Assembly (NCBI GenBank): GCA_028291305.1
Contig: JAQGII010000464.1
Coordinates: 1 to 10,827 of the forward strand
Source of the DNA: Caulobacteraceae bacterium
GTDB taxonomy: Bacteria; Pseudomonadota; Alphaproteobacteria; Caulobacterales; Caulobacteraceae
Length of the DNA stretch: 10,827 bases
Direction: 5' to 3'
Below the pieces are notes generated by a model. That model was not told where the DNA came from, made no database searches, and saw only the letters and a list, made by a program, of their open reading frames with translations. Of this stretch, positions 1 to 6,661 are shown piece by piece. The translations under genes were made by a program, and so were the position numbers. The stretch's first letter is position 1. Every line of letters begins with the position of its first letter.

Positions 1-509
1 TCGCCGACCTTGGCCCGCGCCTGGGCTTCCCTGAGCTGGTCGACCAGCAAGCTCAGGTTCTCCACGCGGATCGCCACGCCCTCCTGGTCGCGCACGACAT
101 CGGCATATGCCACGATAACCTGCTGCAGCACATTGCCCTCGGTCAGCCGCAGGTTTTCCCGTCCGGACAGGATGTCGGCCTCGGCGGCGCCGACCGCGGC
201 GGCGGTGCGGCCGCCCGAATAGAGCGGCTGCGTGGCGACAATGGCGGCCGATCCGGAGTTCGTGGTCTGGTTCGAATAGTCCTGCCGGGTGGCGGTCACC
301 TGGGCGTTGACCTGCGGCCGGTAGCCGGCCCGCGCCTGGACGTAGGTCTCGTCCGTTATCCGCAGTTGCGCGCGCTCGTTCTGCAACGTGGGATTGGTCT
401 GGTAGGCCATGGTGATGGCGTCGGCGAGGCTTTCGGCCTTTGCCTGCGGGCCGTTGCCGGCCGCCGCCAGCGCAAGCGCCGTGAGAAATCCATATCGGGC
501 TCTGGTCAC
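1..509 (-). CDS. tolC: TolC-family outer membrane efflux/secretion protein, N-terminal part (runs off the left edge)
   Basis: About 169 N-terminal residues are visible; the C-terminus lies outside the window. Reading leftward from a GTG at 509, the protein begins with a signal peptide (hydrophobic run FLTALALAAAG, likely cleavage after AKA near residue 24). The mature start is typical of TolC proteins: ESLADAITMAYQTNPTLQ, then a tyrosine/glutamine-rich stretch and QPLYSGGRTAAAVGAAEADI, the family pattern for the first beta strands and helices. The family forms a trimeric outer membrane channel with a periplasmic helical tunnel, serving type I secretion or drug efflux. GTG is preferred as the start because GGGGA precedes it by about 4 nt; a TTG at 521 is in frame without such a site. 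It is divergent from the acyltransferase. With the PrsD/PrsE pair about 3 kb away it could complete a tripartite secretion system, which is inference from context. Family assignment is firm; the exact partner is not. Confidence 0.88.
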   Translation of the reverse strand, partial: MTRARYGFLTALALAAAGNGPQAKAESLADAITMAYQTNPTLQNERAQLRITDETYVQARAGYRPQVNAQVTATRQDYSNQTTNSGSAAIVATQPLYSGGRTAAAVGAAEADILSGRENLRLTEGNVLQQVIVAYADVVRDQEGVAIRVENLSLLVDQLREAQARAKVG

Positions 510-615
510 GATTCCCCGCAATCGTTGGAAGCTGGTCAATCGGCGGGCCGAGCCGACAGGGCGGGAACGACGAATAGTCTCAGGAGTTCCTCGGCTGGGT
601 CAGAATGCGGGCCGC

Positions 616-642
616 AAAAAGGGCGAAGCCTCGATTTCGCCC
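616..642 (-). terminator. Intrinsic terminator-like hairpin upstream of tolC
   Basis: Read on the minus strand this is GGGCGAA, an 8-nt loop, TTCGCCC, then five T. That is a perfect 7-bp stem followed at once by a U-tract, the form of a Rho-independent terminator. It points toward tolC and ends about 107 bp before its start codon. It would stop leftward transcription before tolC, either insulating tolC from antisense transcription of the acyltransferase gene or acting as a leader attenuator (see the overlapping element). The structure is seen in the sequence; activity is inferred. Confidence 0.5.
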
Positions 643-659
643 TGGATCGATCGGGCGAA
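616..659 (-). promoter_or_regulatory. Attenuator-like three-segment repeat in the tolC leader
   Basis: On the minus strand the order is TTCGCCC (659-653), 10 nt, GGGCGAA (642-636), 8 nt, TTCGCCC (627-621), TTTTT. The middle segment can pair perfectly with either neighbour. Pairing with the first gives an anti-terminator; pairing with the last gives the terminator. This is the layout of a transcription attenuator. It needs a tolC promoter upstream of 660 on the minus strand, inside or at the start of the acyltransferase gene, and none was identified. No ligand or regulator can be named. Confidence 0.35.
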
Positions 660-660
660 G

Positions 661-1776
661 ATGGCGGTTGAGGGGCAGTCGGGACAGGTCGAGAATTCCG
701 CAGGGATGCGCAGCGACCTGTTGGTCATTCAGTACCTGCGCGGGATCGCCGCCGTGGGCGTTCTGGGGTTCCATGCCTGCCAGCGGTCAGGCCTCGACTT
801 CGGCATGGGGGCCGCGGGCGTCGACATCTTCTTCGTCATCAGCGGTTTCATCATGTGGGTGGTCAGCGCCGGCAAGGCCCGCGGCCCGGGAGATTTTCTG
901 CTGCGTCGGGCCGGCCGGATCGCGCCGCTGTACTGGACGGTCACCCTGGGGGTCGTCGGGCTGGACCTGCTGCGGCCGAGCCTGTTCCCCAACATGCTGC
1001 TCACCGCCCCCCACGTCGTCCTTTCGCTGCTGTTCCTGCCCCACCAGGATCCGCACGGGGCGGTGGCGCCCGTGATCGTTCCCGGCTGGACGCTCAGCTA
1101 CGAGGTCTTCTTCTATCTGGTGTTCGCCCTCACGCTGTTCCTGCCGCTCGCGCGCCGCGCGTGGGCCCTGACGGCGATCATGGCGGCGCTGTGCCTCGCG
1201 GGCGCCGCGACGCAGGGCGGCGGTCCGGTCTGGACGACCTTCACCAATCCCCTGGTGCTTGAATTCGTGGCCGGCGTCTGGCTGGCCAAGGCCTGGACAT
1301 CGGGCCGGCTGGGCGGCCCGGCCGCGGGATGGACGGCGGTGGCGGCCGGCTGCGGCCTCCTCCTGGCGGCGGCCGTCTCCGGCGCGGAGGTTTCCGGCGC
1401 GGCGCGGCTCTATCTGTGGGGCCTGCCGGCGGTCCTGATCGTGTGGGGCGGCCTGTGCCTTGAACGGGCCGGGCGGGTGGCCCGTCTGCCGCCGCTGAAG
1501 CTGCTGGGGGACGCCTCCTATTCCATCTATCTGGTCCACGGCCTGGCGCTGTCGCTGGTGTTCAAGCTCCTTGGAACCCGCCCGGGCCTTCCGCCGGCTC
1601 TCCTGCTGGCCTGCGCGGTCCCCTTCGCCGCCCTGCTGGGGATCGGATGTTACTTCGGACTGGAAAGGCCGCTTCTGGCGGTGTTCCACCCGGGGCGCCG
1701 CAAAGCCGCCGCCCAGGCGTCGCCGGCGAAACAAACTCTGTCGCTCAGGAAACCCTCCGAGGCCTTCCGCGTATAG
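661..1776 (+). CDS. Acyltransferase-3 family membrane O-acyltransferase (ExoZ-like), copy 1
   Basis: This is a 371-residue multi-pass inner membrane protein of the acyltransferase-3 family (OafA/ExoZ group), which transfers acetyl or similar groups to sugars of exopolysaccharide or O-antigen. Visible motifs: the family's R-x10-H (R27 and H38, LRGIAAVGVLGFH), GVDIFFVISGFIM near residues 53-65, an arginine-rich loop before IAPLYW (R82, R83, R86), GWTLSYEVFFY, and the C-terminal LGDASYSIYLVHG typical of the family. Length fits a stand-alone AT3 domain without an extra SGNH domain. The ATG at 661 was chosen as the first reasonable start that avoids tolC; ATG 706 is an alternative that still keeps R-x10-H. 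Neither has a strong Shine-Dalgarno sequence. The flippase gene follows after 37 bp, so the two are probably co-transcribed. A paralogue lies at 9003-10151. Donor and acceptor cannot be read from sequence; O-acetylation of the EPS made by this locus is the likely role. Confidence 0.85.
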   Translation: MAVEGQSGQVENSAGMRSDLLVIQYLRGIAAVGVLGFHACQRSGLDFGMGAAGVDIFFVISGFIMWVVSAGKARGPGDFLLRRAGRIAPLYWTVTLGVVGLDLLRPSLFPNMLLTAPHVVLSLLFLPHQDPHGAVAPVIVPGWTLSYEVFFYLVFALTLFLPLARRAWALTAIMAALCLAGAATQGGGPVWTTFTNPLVLEFVAGVWLAKAWTSGRLGGPAAGWTAVAAGCGLLLAAAVSGAEVSGAARLYLWGLPAVLIVWGGLCLERAGRVARLPPLKLLGDASYSIYLVHGLALSLVFKLLGTRPGLPPALLLACAVPFAALLGIGCYFGLERPLLAVFHPGRRKAAAQASPAKQTLSLRKPSEAFRV

Positions 1777-1813
1777 TCAAGGTATCGGCCGTCGAGCGTC
1801 TGAAGGGGCGGGA

Positions 1814-3271
1814 ATGAGTGAAAGACGCGCCTTTTTTGGCACCGTTGCGCTGGCCGGGGCCCAGGTCGCCAGACTGGGCCTCCAATTTGCGGTCCTGCCG
1901 GTCCTGGCCCGCATCCTGGGGCCCTCGGCCTACGGCCTGGTGGCCCTGGCCATGCCCTTCATCCTCCTGGCCAACATGGTCGCCGACGCGGGGCTGGGCA
2001 ATGCCCTGGTGCGGGTCCAGAACCCCTCGCGGGCCCTGGAATCCACCGTGTTCTGGCTTTCGGTGGCCGTCTGCGTCGGCCTGACCCTGGCCATCTGGGC
2101 CCTCGCGTGGCCGGCCAGCCGGCTCCTGTCCGCCCCGAGGTTGCCGCCGATCCTGATGGCGTTGTCAGCCCTGCTGGTGGTGAGCGGCAGCCTGTCGGTG
2201 GCCAACGCCCGGATCATGCGCGAGCGCCGCTTCGCGGTGTTCGCGGCCAGCGACGCGACCGCCAGCGCCGTCTCCGCCTTCTGCGCGATCGGAGCCGCGC
2301 TGCTGGGCTGCGGCGCCTGGAGCCTGGTGGTGCAGCAGTTGGTGCTTTGGCTGATCAAGGCGGTGTGGGTTTCCGCCGCGGCGGGGTTCCGGCCGGACTT
2401 CGTCTGCCGGCCGTCCCTGGCCAAGCCCTACCTGTCGTTCGGATTGAACGCCGCCGCGTCCAACGTCGCTGACTTCGTCAGCAAGAACGCGCCCACGGTC
2501 ATCGTCGGCGGCCTCCTGGGGGTGCTCGCCGTCGGTCACTATTCGATGGCCTTCCAGCTGACCCGGTTGCCCGACAGCTTCATCTCCGGGCCGATCTACC
2601 TGGCGATCTTCACCGCGGGGGCCCGGGTGGGGGACGACCACGGCAGGGCCGTGGTCCTGGCCTCGCGGGGGTTGCGCGGCGTGGCGACTGCGATGGCGCC
2701 GATCTTCGGCGGCCTGGCGATGGTCGCCGACCTGGCGATCAAGCTGTTGCTGGGCGCGAAATGGGCGCCCGCGGCCCCGATCCTGGCGCTGCTGGCGCCG
2801 GCCGGTTTCCTGCTCTGTTTCTATTCCATCATCAGCGCCGTGCTGATGGGTCTGGGCCGAGCGGAGTGGCAGTTGCGGCTCACCGTGCTGAGTGGCGCGA
2901 CGATGGGCCTGGGGACGTTGATCGGCGTCCGTCATGGCCCCGCAGGCGTGGCCGTTGGCCTCAGCATCGGCGCGATCCTGGTCGGACCGGCCTATCTTTG
3001 GGTGCTGGCGCGGCAATTGGACATGTCGGTCCGCCGCCTGGCCGGGGAATTCGCGGCCCCCTTGCTGGCGACGCTGGCCATGATGCTGGCCGTGGCCGTG
3101 GCGCGCTTGCGTCTGGGCCATTGGAGCGACTGGGGGCAACTCCTCGGCGCCGTGGCCATCGGCGTCGCCAGCTTCGCCCTGGCGCTGGCGCTGTTGTCGG
3201 GCCGGCGCCTCCTTGAGGACATCCGGGGCTTGCTGCCGTCACGCATATTGGCCCAGCCGGAACTGTCCTGA
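1814..3271 (+). CDS. Wzx-type polysaccharide flippase (MOP superfamily, ExoT-like)
   Basis: This 485-residue protein is almost wholly hydrophobic and carries repeated membrane segments along its length, consistent with the 12-14 helices of Wzx/PST exporters. The N-terminus is characteristic: an amphipathic start, then ARILGPSAYGL at residues 32-42 (family pattern ARxLGPxxYGL), then a segment around ADAGLGNALVR. Such proteins flip undecaprenyl-diphosphate-linked repeat units from the cytoplasmic to the periplasmic face of the inner membrane for polymerisation. ATG 1814 is supported by AAGGGG upstream with about 5 nt spacing. It lies 37 bp after acyltransferase 1, suggesting one operon for decorating and exporting the same repeat unit. 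In succinoglycan loci ExoT holds this place; orthology to ExoT rather than another Wzx cannot be decided here. Family confidence is high. Confidence 0.88.
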   Translation: MSERRAFFGTVALAGAQVARLGLQFAVLPVLARILGPSAYGLVALAMPFILLANMVADAGLGNALVRVQNPSRALESTVFWLSVAVCVGLTLAIWALAWPASRLLSAPRLPPILMALSALLVVSGSLSVANARIMRERRFAVFAASDATASAVSAFCAIGAALLGCGAWSLVVQQLVLWLIKAVWVSAAAGFRPDFVCRPSLAKPYLSFGLNAAASNVADFVSKNAPTVIVGGLLGVLAVGHYSMAFQLTRLPDSFISGPIYLAIFTAGARVGDDHGRAVVLASRGLRGVATAMAPIFGGLAMVADLAIKLLLGAKWAPAAPILALLAPAGFLLCFYSIISAVLMGLGRAEWQLRLTVLSGATMGLGTLIGVRHGPAGVAVGLSIGAILVGPAYLWVLARQLDMSVRRLAGEFAAPLLATLAMMLAVAVARLRLGHWSDWGQLLGAVAIGVASFALALALLSGRRLLEDIRGLLPSRILAQPELS

Positions 3272-3273
3272 CC

Positions 3274-3298
3274 CGCCGGAACCACAGCTTAGCCGGCG
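3274..3298. terminator. Weak terminator-like inverted repeat after the flippase
   Basis: CGCCGG (3274-3279) and CCGGCG (3293-3298) form a perfect 6-bp all-GC stem with a 13-nt loop starting 2 bp after the flippase stop. No T-tract follows, so intrinsic termination would be weak; it could be a pause, an RNA 3'-end stabiliser or chance in GC-rich DNA. Confidence 0.22.
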
Positions 3299-3364
3299 AG
3301 TTAATCCCAAGCTGAGCCTTCGCGGATCACAAAGTCCGTTATCGGGTTCCATGACTTGTAAAAG

Positions 3365-3376
3365 CCACATCTGTGG
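3365..3376. promoter_or_regulatory. 12-bp palindrome, possible operator before the secretion operon
   Basis: CCACA TC TGTGG is a perfect dyad in the AT-richer gap between flippase and prsD. The gap (3272-3442) is the obvious place for the promoter of the small ORF-prsD-prsE group, and a short dyad there could bind a dimeric regulator. No convincing -35/-10 pair was found: TTGTAA at 3356-3361 has only poor -10 matches downstream. Confidence 0.22.
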
Positions 3377-3388
3377 GAAGTAAAGGCG

Positions 3389-3404
3389 TTCCCGTGTTCG
3401 GGAA
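3389..3404 (+). promoter_or_regulatory. Perfect 6-bp hairpin with TGTT loop upstream of the small ORF
   Basis: TTCCCG, loop TGTT, CGGGAA. It sits 38 bp before the ATG of the 31-codon ORF and 28 bp after the end of the 12-bp palindrome... measured from its centre region. No U-tract follows, so it is not a terminator. It could be an operator dyad or a 5'-UTR stem-loop; the role is unknown. Confidence 0.22.
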
Positions 3405-3442
3405 ATGATCTGCAACCACCATTTATGTGATCAAGAACAGCT

Positions 3443-3538
3443 ATGGCTAAGCTTGAAAAATTGGGATGGCTAGCGGTATTAGGCGCGCCTGTCGCGACCT
3501 TCTTCGCGCAGGGCCACGAGCCGAGGGGCTTGCTTTGA
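3443..3538 (+). CDS. 31-residue hydrophobic small ORF, translationally coupled to prsD (putative leader)
   Basis: An ATG at 3443 opens a frame of 31 codons, starting MAKLEKLGWLAVLGAPVATF and ending in a TGA at 3536-3538. A charged N-terminus (two Lys, one Glu) is followed by a hydrophobic stretch of roughly 16 residues and then a short polar tail, as in a single-pass membrane micropeptide or leader peptide. The stop overlaps the TTG start of prsD in the tetranucleotide TTGA (3535-3538), and the prsD ribosome site lies within the last codons of this ORF, so translation could be coupled. An AAGA 6 nt before the ATG is a weak ribosome site. I do not recognise a family. It may be a real small protein, a translated leader, or simply the 5'-UTR of prsD read by chance. 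Confidence 0.38.
   Translation: MAKLEKLGWLAVLGAPVATFFAQGHEPRGLL
3523..3528 (+). promoter_or_regulatory. Ribosome binding site that sets the TTG start of prsD
   Basis: GAGGGG followed by 6 nt and then TTG at 3535. Strength and spacing are near ideal, better than for the in-frame ATG at 3466, which has no clear site. A TTG start also brings the protein to 578 residues with the expected short N-terminus before the first membrane helix. Confidence 0.6.
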
Positions 3539-5271
3539 AGCTTTTAACTATCTCTGCGGACAACCCCCTGAGGGCTGCGTTCGCCTCCTGCAGGATCCAT
3601 TTCGTATGGGCGGCGGTGTTCAGCGCCCTGCTCAACCTGCTCTATCTGGCGCCGACGCTGTACATGCTGCAGGTCTACGACCGGGTGGTGCCGTCGCGCG
3701 GCCACATCACCCTGGTCTTCCTGACCCTCGTGCTGGCGTTCGCCCTGGCGACGCTGTCCCTGCTCGACGCCGTCCGCTCGCGGCTGTTCGTCCGCGCCAG
3801 CATGCGGCTGGACCGGCAACTCGCCGGCGGCATCCTCGACGCCACCCTGGCGCGGCCGCGGGACTCCGGGGACGTCCTGACCCGTCAGGCGATGCGTGAG
3901 TTCGACACCCTGCGCCAGACCCTCACCGGCGGCGCCCTGATGTCCCTGTTCGACGCGCCGTGGATCCCGATCTACCTGCTGGTCTGTTTCCTGTTGAACC
4001 CCCTGCTGGGGCTCGTGGTGCTGGTCGGCGGGGCCATCCTGTTGGGGGTCACCTGGCGGAACGAACGCGCCACCAAGGCGCGTCTGCTGCGCGCCACCGA
4101 GGCGGCCAACTACGCCTATGTCAGCCAGGAGCAGTCCGCGGGAGCGGCCGACGTGGTGCGTGCATTGGGCATGCGCCAGGCCATCGTGACCCGCCACCTG
4201 TTGGAGCGGGAGGCCGCCGGAAAGCTGCAGGCCGAAGCCAGCTTCGCCACCGGCGGATATCTGGCCGTGACCCGGTTCGTGCGTCTGTTCCTGCAGTCCC
4301 TCGCCCTGGGCATCGGGGCCTGGCTGGCCATCGAGGGCCGGCTGTCCGCCGGCGCCATTTTCGCCGCGTCCTTCCTCGTCGCGCGCGCTCTGGCGCCGCT
4401 CGAAGGCATGCTCGGCGCCTGGAAGAGCCTGAGCCAGGCGCGCAACGCCTGGCGCACCGTCGATGCCCTCCTGCAGCGTGCGGCCCCGACGGGGATGACC
4501 CGATTGCCGCCGCCGCAAGGCGCCCTGGAGGTGGACCGGCTGGTGGTGATGAAGCCGCGCGGCGACGGCGCGATCCTGCAGGGCCTCGGATTCCGCGTGC
4601 AGCCCGGCGAGGTGGTGGCGATCATCGGCCCTTCGGGCGCCGGCAAGTCCACCCTGCTGCGCACCCTTGCGGGGGCCGGCGGGATCTATTCGGGCGCCAT
4701 CCGCTTCGACGGCGCCGAAATGAACGATTTCGACCTGGAGCGCCTGGCCCAGAAGATCGGCTACCTGCCGCAGGACACGGCCCTGTTTTCCGGCACGGTC
4801 AAAGAGAACATCGCCCGCTTCTCCAACTACCTGGGGCTGGATCCCGCCGCGGTCGACGAACAGGTGATCGAAGCGTCCAAGGCCTGCGGCGCCCACGACA
4901 TGATCCTGCACCTGGAAGACGGCTACGACACCCTGCTGGGCTGGGGCGGCAAGGGGCTGTCGGCCGGGCAGGCCCAACGCATCGCCCTGGCCCGGGCCCT
5001 GTTCGGCCACCCCAGGATCCTGATGCTGGACGAGCCCAACGCGCACCTGGACAGCGACGGCGAGACCCAGCTGGTCGACACCATCAGAAGCCAGAAGGCG
5101 CGCGGCTCGACCGTCCTGATCGTCGCTCATCGCACCGGCATCCTGGCCGCCGTCGACCGGCTGATGGTCCTGCGCGATGGCCGCATCGAGATGTTCGGCC
5201 CGCGCGACGAAATCCTCGCCCGCCTGGCTTCGCCCCAGGTCAAGACCCACCCCGCGACCGTTCGCGCCTAA
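3535..5271 (+). CDS. prsD: Type I secretion ABC transporter, permease/ATPase fusion (PrsD/PrtD family)
   Basis: From TTG 3535 this is a 578-residue inner membrane half-transporter, the usual length for PrtD/PrsD. The N-terminal half is the transmembrane domain, with a first helix around residues 22-44 running into YMLQVYDRVVPSRG, a hallmark of this family. There is no C39 peptidase domain in front, so no double-glycine leader cleavage is expected. The C-terminal ATPase is complete: Walker A GPSGAGKST (365-373), Q-loop Gln413, signature LSAGQ (475-479), Walker B with Asp499 and catalytic Glu500, D-loop Asp506, H-loop His532. It should drive export of proteins with an uncleaved C-terminal signal (often RTX) through an adaptor and TolC. 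prsE begins 9 bp downstream. In rhizobia PrsDE secretes EPS glycanases and adhesins, and its genes lie near EPS genes, as here. An in-frame ATG at 3466 would add 23 residues without recognisable function. Confidence 0.92.
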   Translation: MKLLTISADNPLRAAFASCRIHFVWAAVFSALLNLLYLAPTLYMLQVYDRVVPSRGHITLVFLTLVLAFALATLSLLDAVRSRLFVRASMRLDRQLAGGILDATLARPRDSGDVLTRQAMREFDTLRQTLTGGALMSLFDAPWIPIYLLVCFLLNPLLGLVVLVGGAILLGVTWRNERATKARLLRATEAANYAYVSQEQSAGAADVVRALGMRQAIVTRHLLEREAAGKLQAEASFATGGYLAVTRFVRLFLQSLALGIGAWLAIEGRLSAGAIFAASFLVARALAPLEGMLGAWKSLSQARNAWRTVDALLQRAAPTGMTRLPPPQGALEVDRLVVMKPRGDGAILQGLGFRVQPGEVVAIIGPSGAGKSTLLRTLAGAGGIYSGAIRFDGAEMNDFDLERLAQKIGYLPQDTALFSGTVKENIARFSNYLGLDPAAVDEQVIEASKACGAHDMILHLEDGYDTLLGWGGKGLSAGQAQRIALARALFGHPRILMLDEPNAHLDSDGETQLVDTIRSQKARGSTVLIVAHRTGILAAVDRLMVLRDGRIEMFGPRDEILARLASPQVKTHPATVRA

Positions 5272-5280
5272 GACGTCGGA

Positions 5281-6654
5281 ATGATGATGCCCACCAACAC
5301 CAACCTGCTCCCTGCGCCCCACCATCTTCCCGCCCCTGCGGCGGCGACCAAGGACGACGGTCGGCTGGAGGTGTGGATCGGGTGCGCCATCGCGGCGGCC
5401 TTTTTCGTCCTGTTCCTCGGCTGGGCGGCGTTCGCCCACCTGGACGCCGCCGCCTACGCGGAGGGCGAGGTCGCCGTGGCCGGGCATCGGCAGAGCGTCC
5501 AGCACAAGGAGGGCGGGATCGTCTCGGCGCTCAACGTCAAGGAGGGGCAGCGGGTCAACGCCGGCGATGTCCTGATCCAAATGGCCGGCGTCGACGCCCA
5601 GGCCCAGGAATCGGCCCTGGCCGCCCAGGTTCTGGGCCTGCAGGCCCAGCGCACCCGGCTGCAGGCCGAGCAGTTCGGCCTGCCGACGATCACCTGGCCC
5701 GCCAGCTTCGCGACCCTGACCGGCGACGACCGGATCCAGGCGGAGGGCGCCATGAAGGTGCAGGAGGCCCAGTTCCGGGCCCGGTCCGCCGCCCTCACGG
5801 CCCAGAAGACCGTGCTCCGGCAGAAGTCCGTCGAGCTGGCCCAGCAGATCAATGGCTTCAAGCGCCAGATCGAGGCCTCCGACGAACAGCGCCGGCTGTT
5901 GGGCGAGGAGCTTCAGGGCGTCCAATCGCTGGCGGCGCAAGGGTTTGCCCCGCAGACCCGCGTCCGGTCCCTGCAGCGGTCCCAGGCGGAGCTTGGCGGC
6001 CAACGCGGCCAGTACGCCGCCTCGATCGCCCAGGCCAACGAACAATCCGGCGAGTCCCAACTGCAGATCCTGCAGTTGGAAAAGCAGCGTGCGGAAGAAG
6101 TCGCTTCGCAGTCGCGCGACGTCGAATTCCAGTTGAACGACGCCATTCCCAAGCTCAGCGCGGCCCGCGACCAGCTCGCCCGCCAGCAGGTCAGGGCGCC
6201 GGCCAGCGGCACGGTGGTCGGCTTGTCGGTGTTCACCCCGGGCGGCGTGATCTCTCCCGGCCAGAAGCTGATGGACATCGTACCGGACAAGGCGGCGCTG
6301 GTCGTCGAGGCCCGGCTGGCTCCGTCGGACGCCGACGACGTGCACATCGGCCGCGAAGTCGAGGTCAAGTTCCCGTCGCTGCGCGACCGGACCCTGCCGA
6401 TATTGCAGGGCACGCTGACCAAATTGTCCGCCGACAGCTTCGTCGACGAGAAGACGGGCGCGCGCTACTTCCAGGCCGAAGCCACCGTCCCCCCCGCCAC
6501 CCTGGACCGCCTGAAGCTGGCGGAGAGCGGCGCCTTCGAGCTGAAGCCCGGCCTTCCCGCCCAGGTCATGATCCCGCTGCACAAGCGCACCGCCCTGCAG
6601 TATCTCACCCAGCCCCTGACAGAGGCCATGTGGCGCTCCTTCCGGGAGAAATAG
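5281..6654 (+). CDS. prsE: Type I secretion membrane fusion protein (HlyD/PrsE family)
   Basis: This 457-residue periplasmic adaptor links the PrsD exporter to a TolC channel. It has a short proline/alanine-rich cytoplasmic tail, one membrane helix at about residues 31-52, a first half-lipoyl motif (AEGEVAVAGHRQSVQHKEGG, about 60-80), and a long Gln/Ala/Glu-rich alpha-helical hairpin with coiled-coil character (about 110-300). The second half-lipoyl motif follows (VRAPASGTVVGLSVFTPGG, about 303-322), then a beta-barrel region and the family C-terminus with RTALQYLTQPL and a final SFREK. Three consecutive ATG codons (5281, 5284, 5287) start the frame. GGA at 5278-5280 is best spaced for the third, so the true protein may be two residues shorter. 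It follows prsD by 9 bp, so both are surely one operon. Its stop is 7 bp from the end of the convergent glycosyltransferase gene. Confidence 0.92.
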   Translation: MMMPTNTNLLPAPHHLPAPAAATKDDGRLEVWIGCAIAAAFFVLFLGWAAFAHLDAAAYAEGEVAVAGHRQSVQHKEGGIVSALNVKEGQRVNAGDVLIQMAGVDAQAQESALAAQVLGLQAQRTRLQAEQFGLPTITWPASFATLTGDDRIQAEGAMKVQEAQFRARSAALTAQKTVLRQKSVELAQQINGFKRQIEASDEQRRLLGEELQGVQSLAAQGFAPQTRVRSLQRSQAELGGQRGQYAASIAQANEQSGESQLQILQLEKQRAEEVASQSRDVEFQLNDAIPKLSAARDQLARQQVRAPASGTVVGLSVFTPGGVISPGQKLMDIVPDKAALVVEARLAPSDADDVHIGREVEVKFPSLRDRTLPILQGTLTKLSADSFVDEKTGARYFQAEATVPPATLDRLKLAESGAFELKPGLPAQVMIPLHKRTALQYLTQPLTEAMWRSFREK

Positions 6655-6661
6655 CCGGACC

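Noticed and set aside
409..660. N-terminal extension of acyltransferase 1 from ATG 409
   Set aside because: The extension would overlap the tolC coding start and signal peptide on the other strand. It also adds over 80 residues that resemble no acyltransferase N-terminus.
3453..3482. TTGAAA-N18-TATTAG as a promoter for prsD
   Set aside because: The -10 match is only partial and the element lies inside the small ORF. It remains possible only if that ORF is not translated.
3466..3534. ATG 3466 as the prsD start
   Set aside because: It lacks a good ribosome site, while TTG 3535 has GAGGGG at 6 nt and gives the normal family length.
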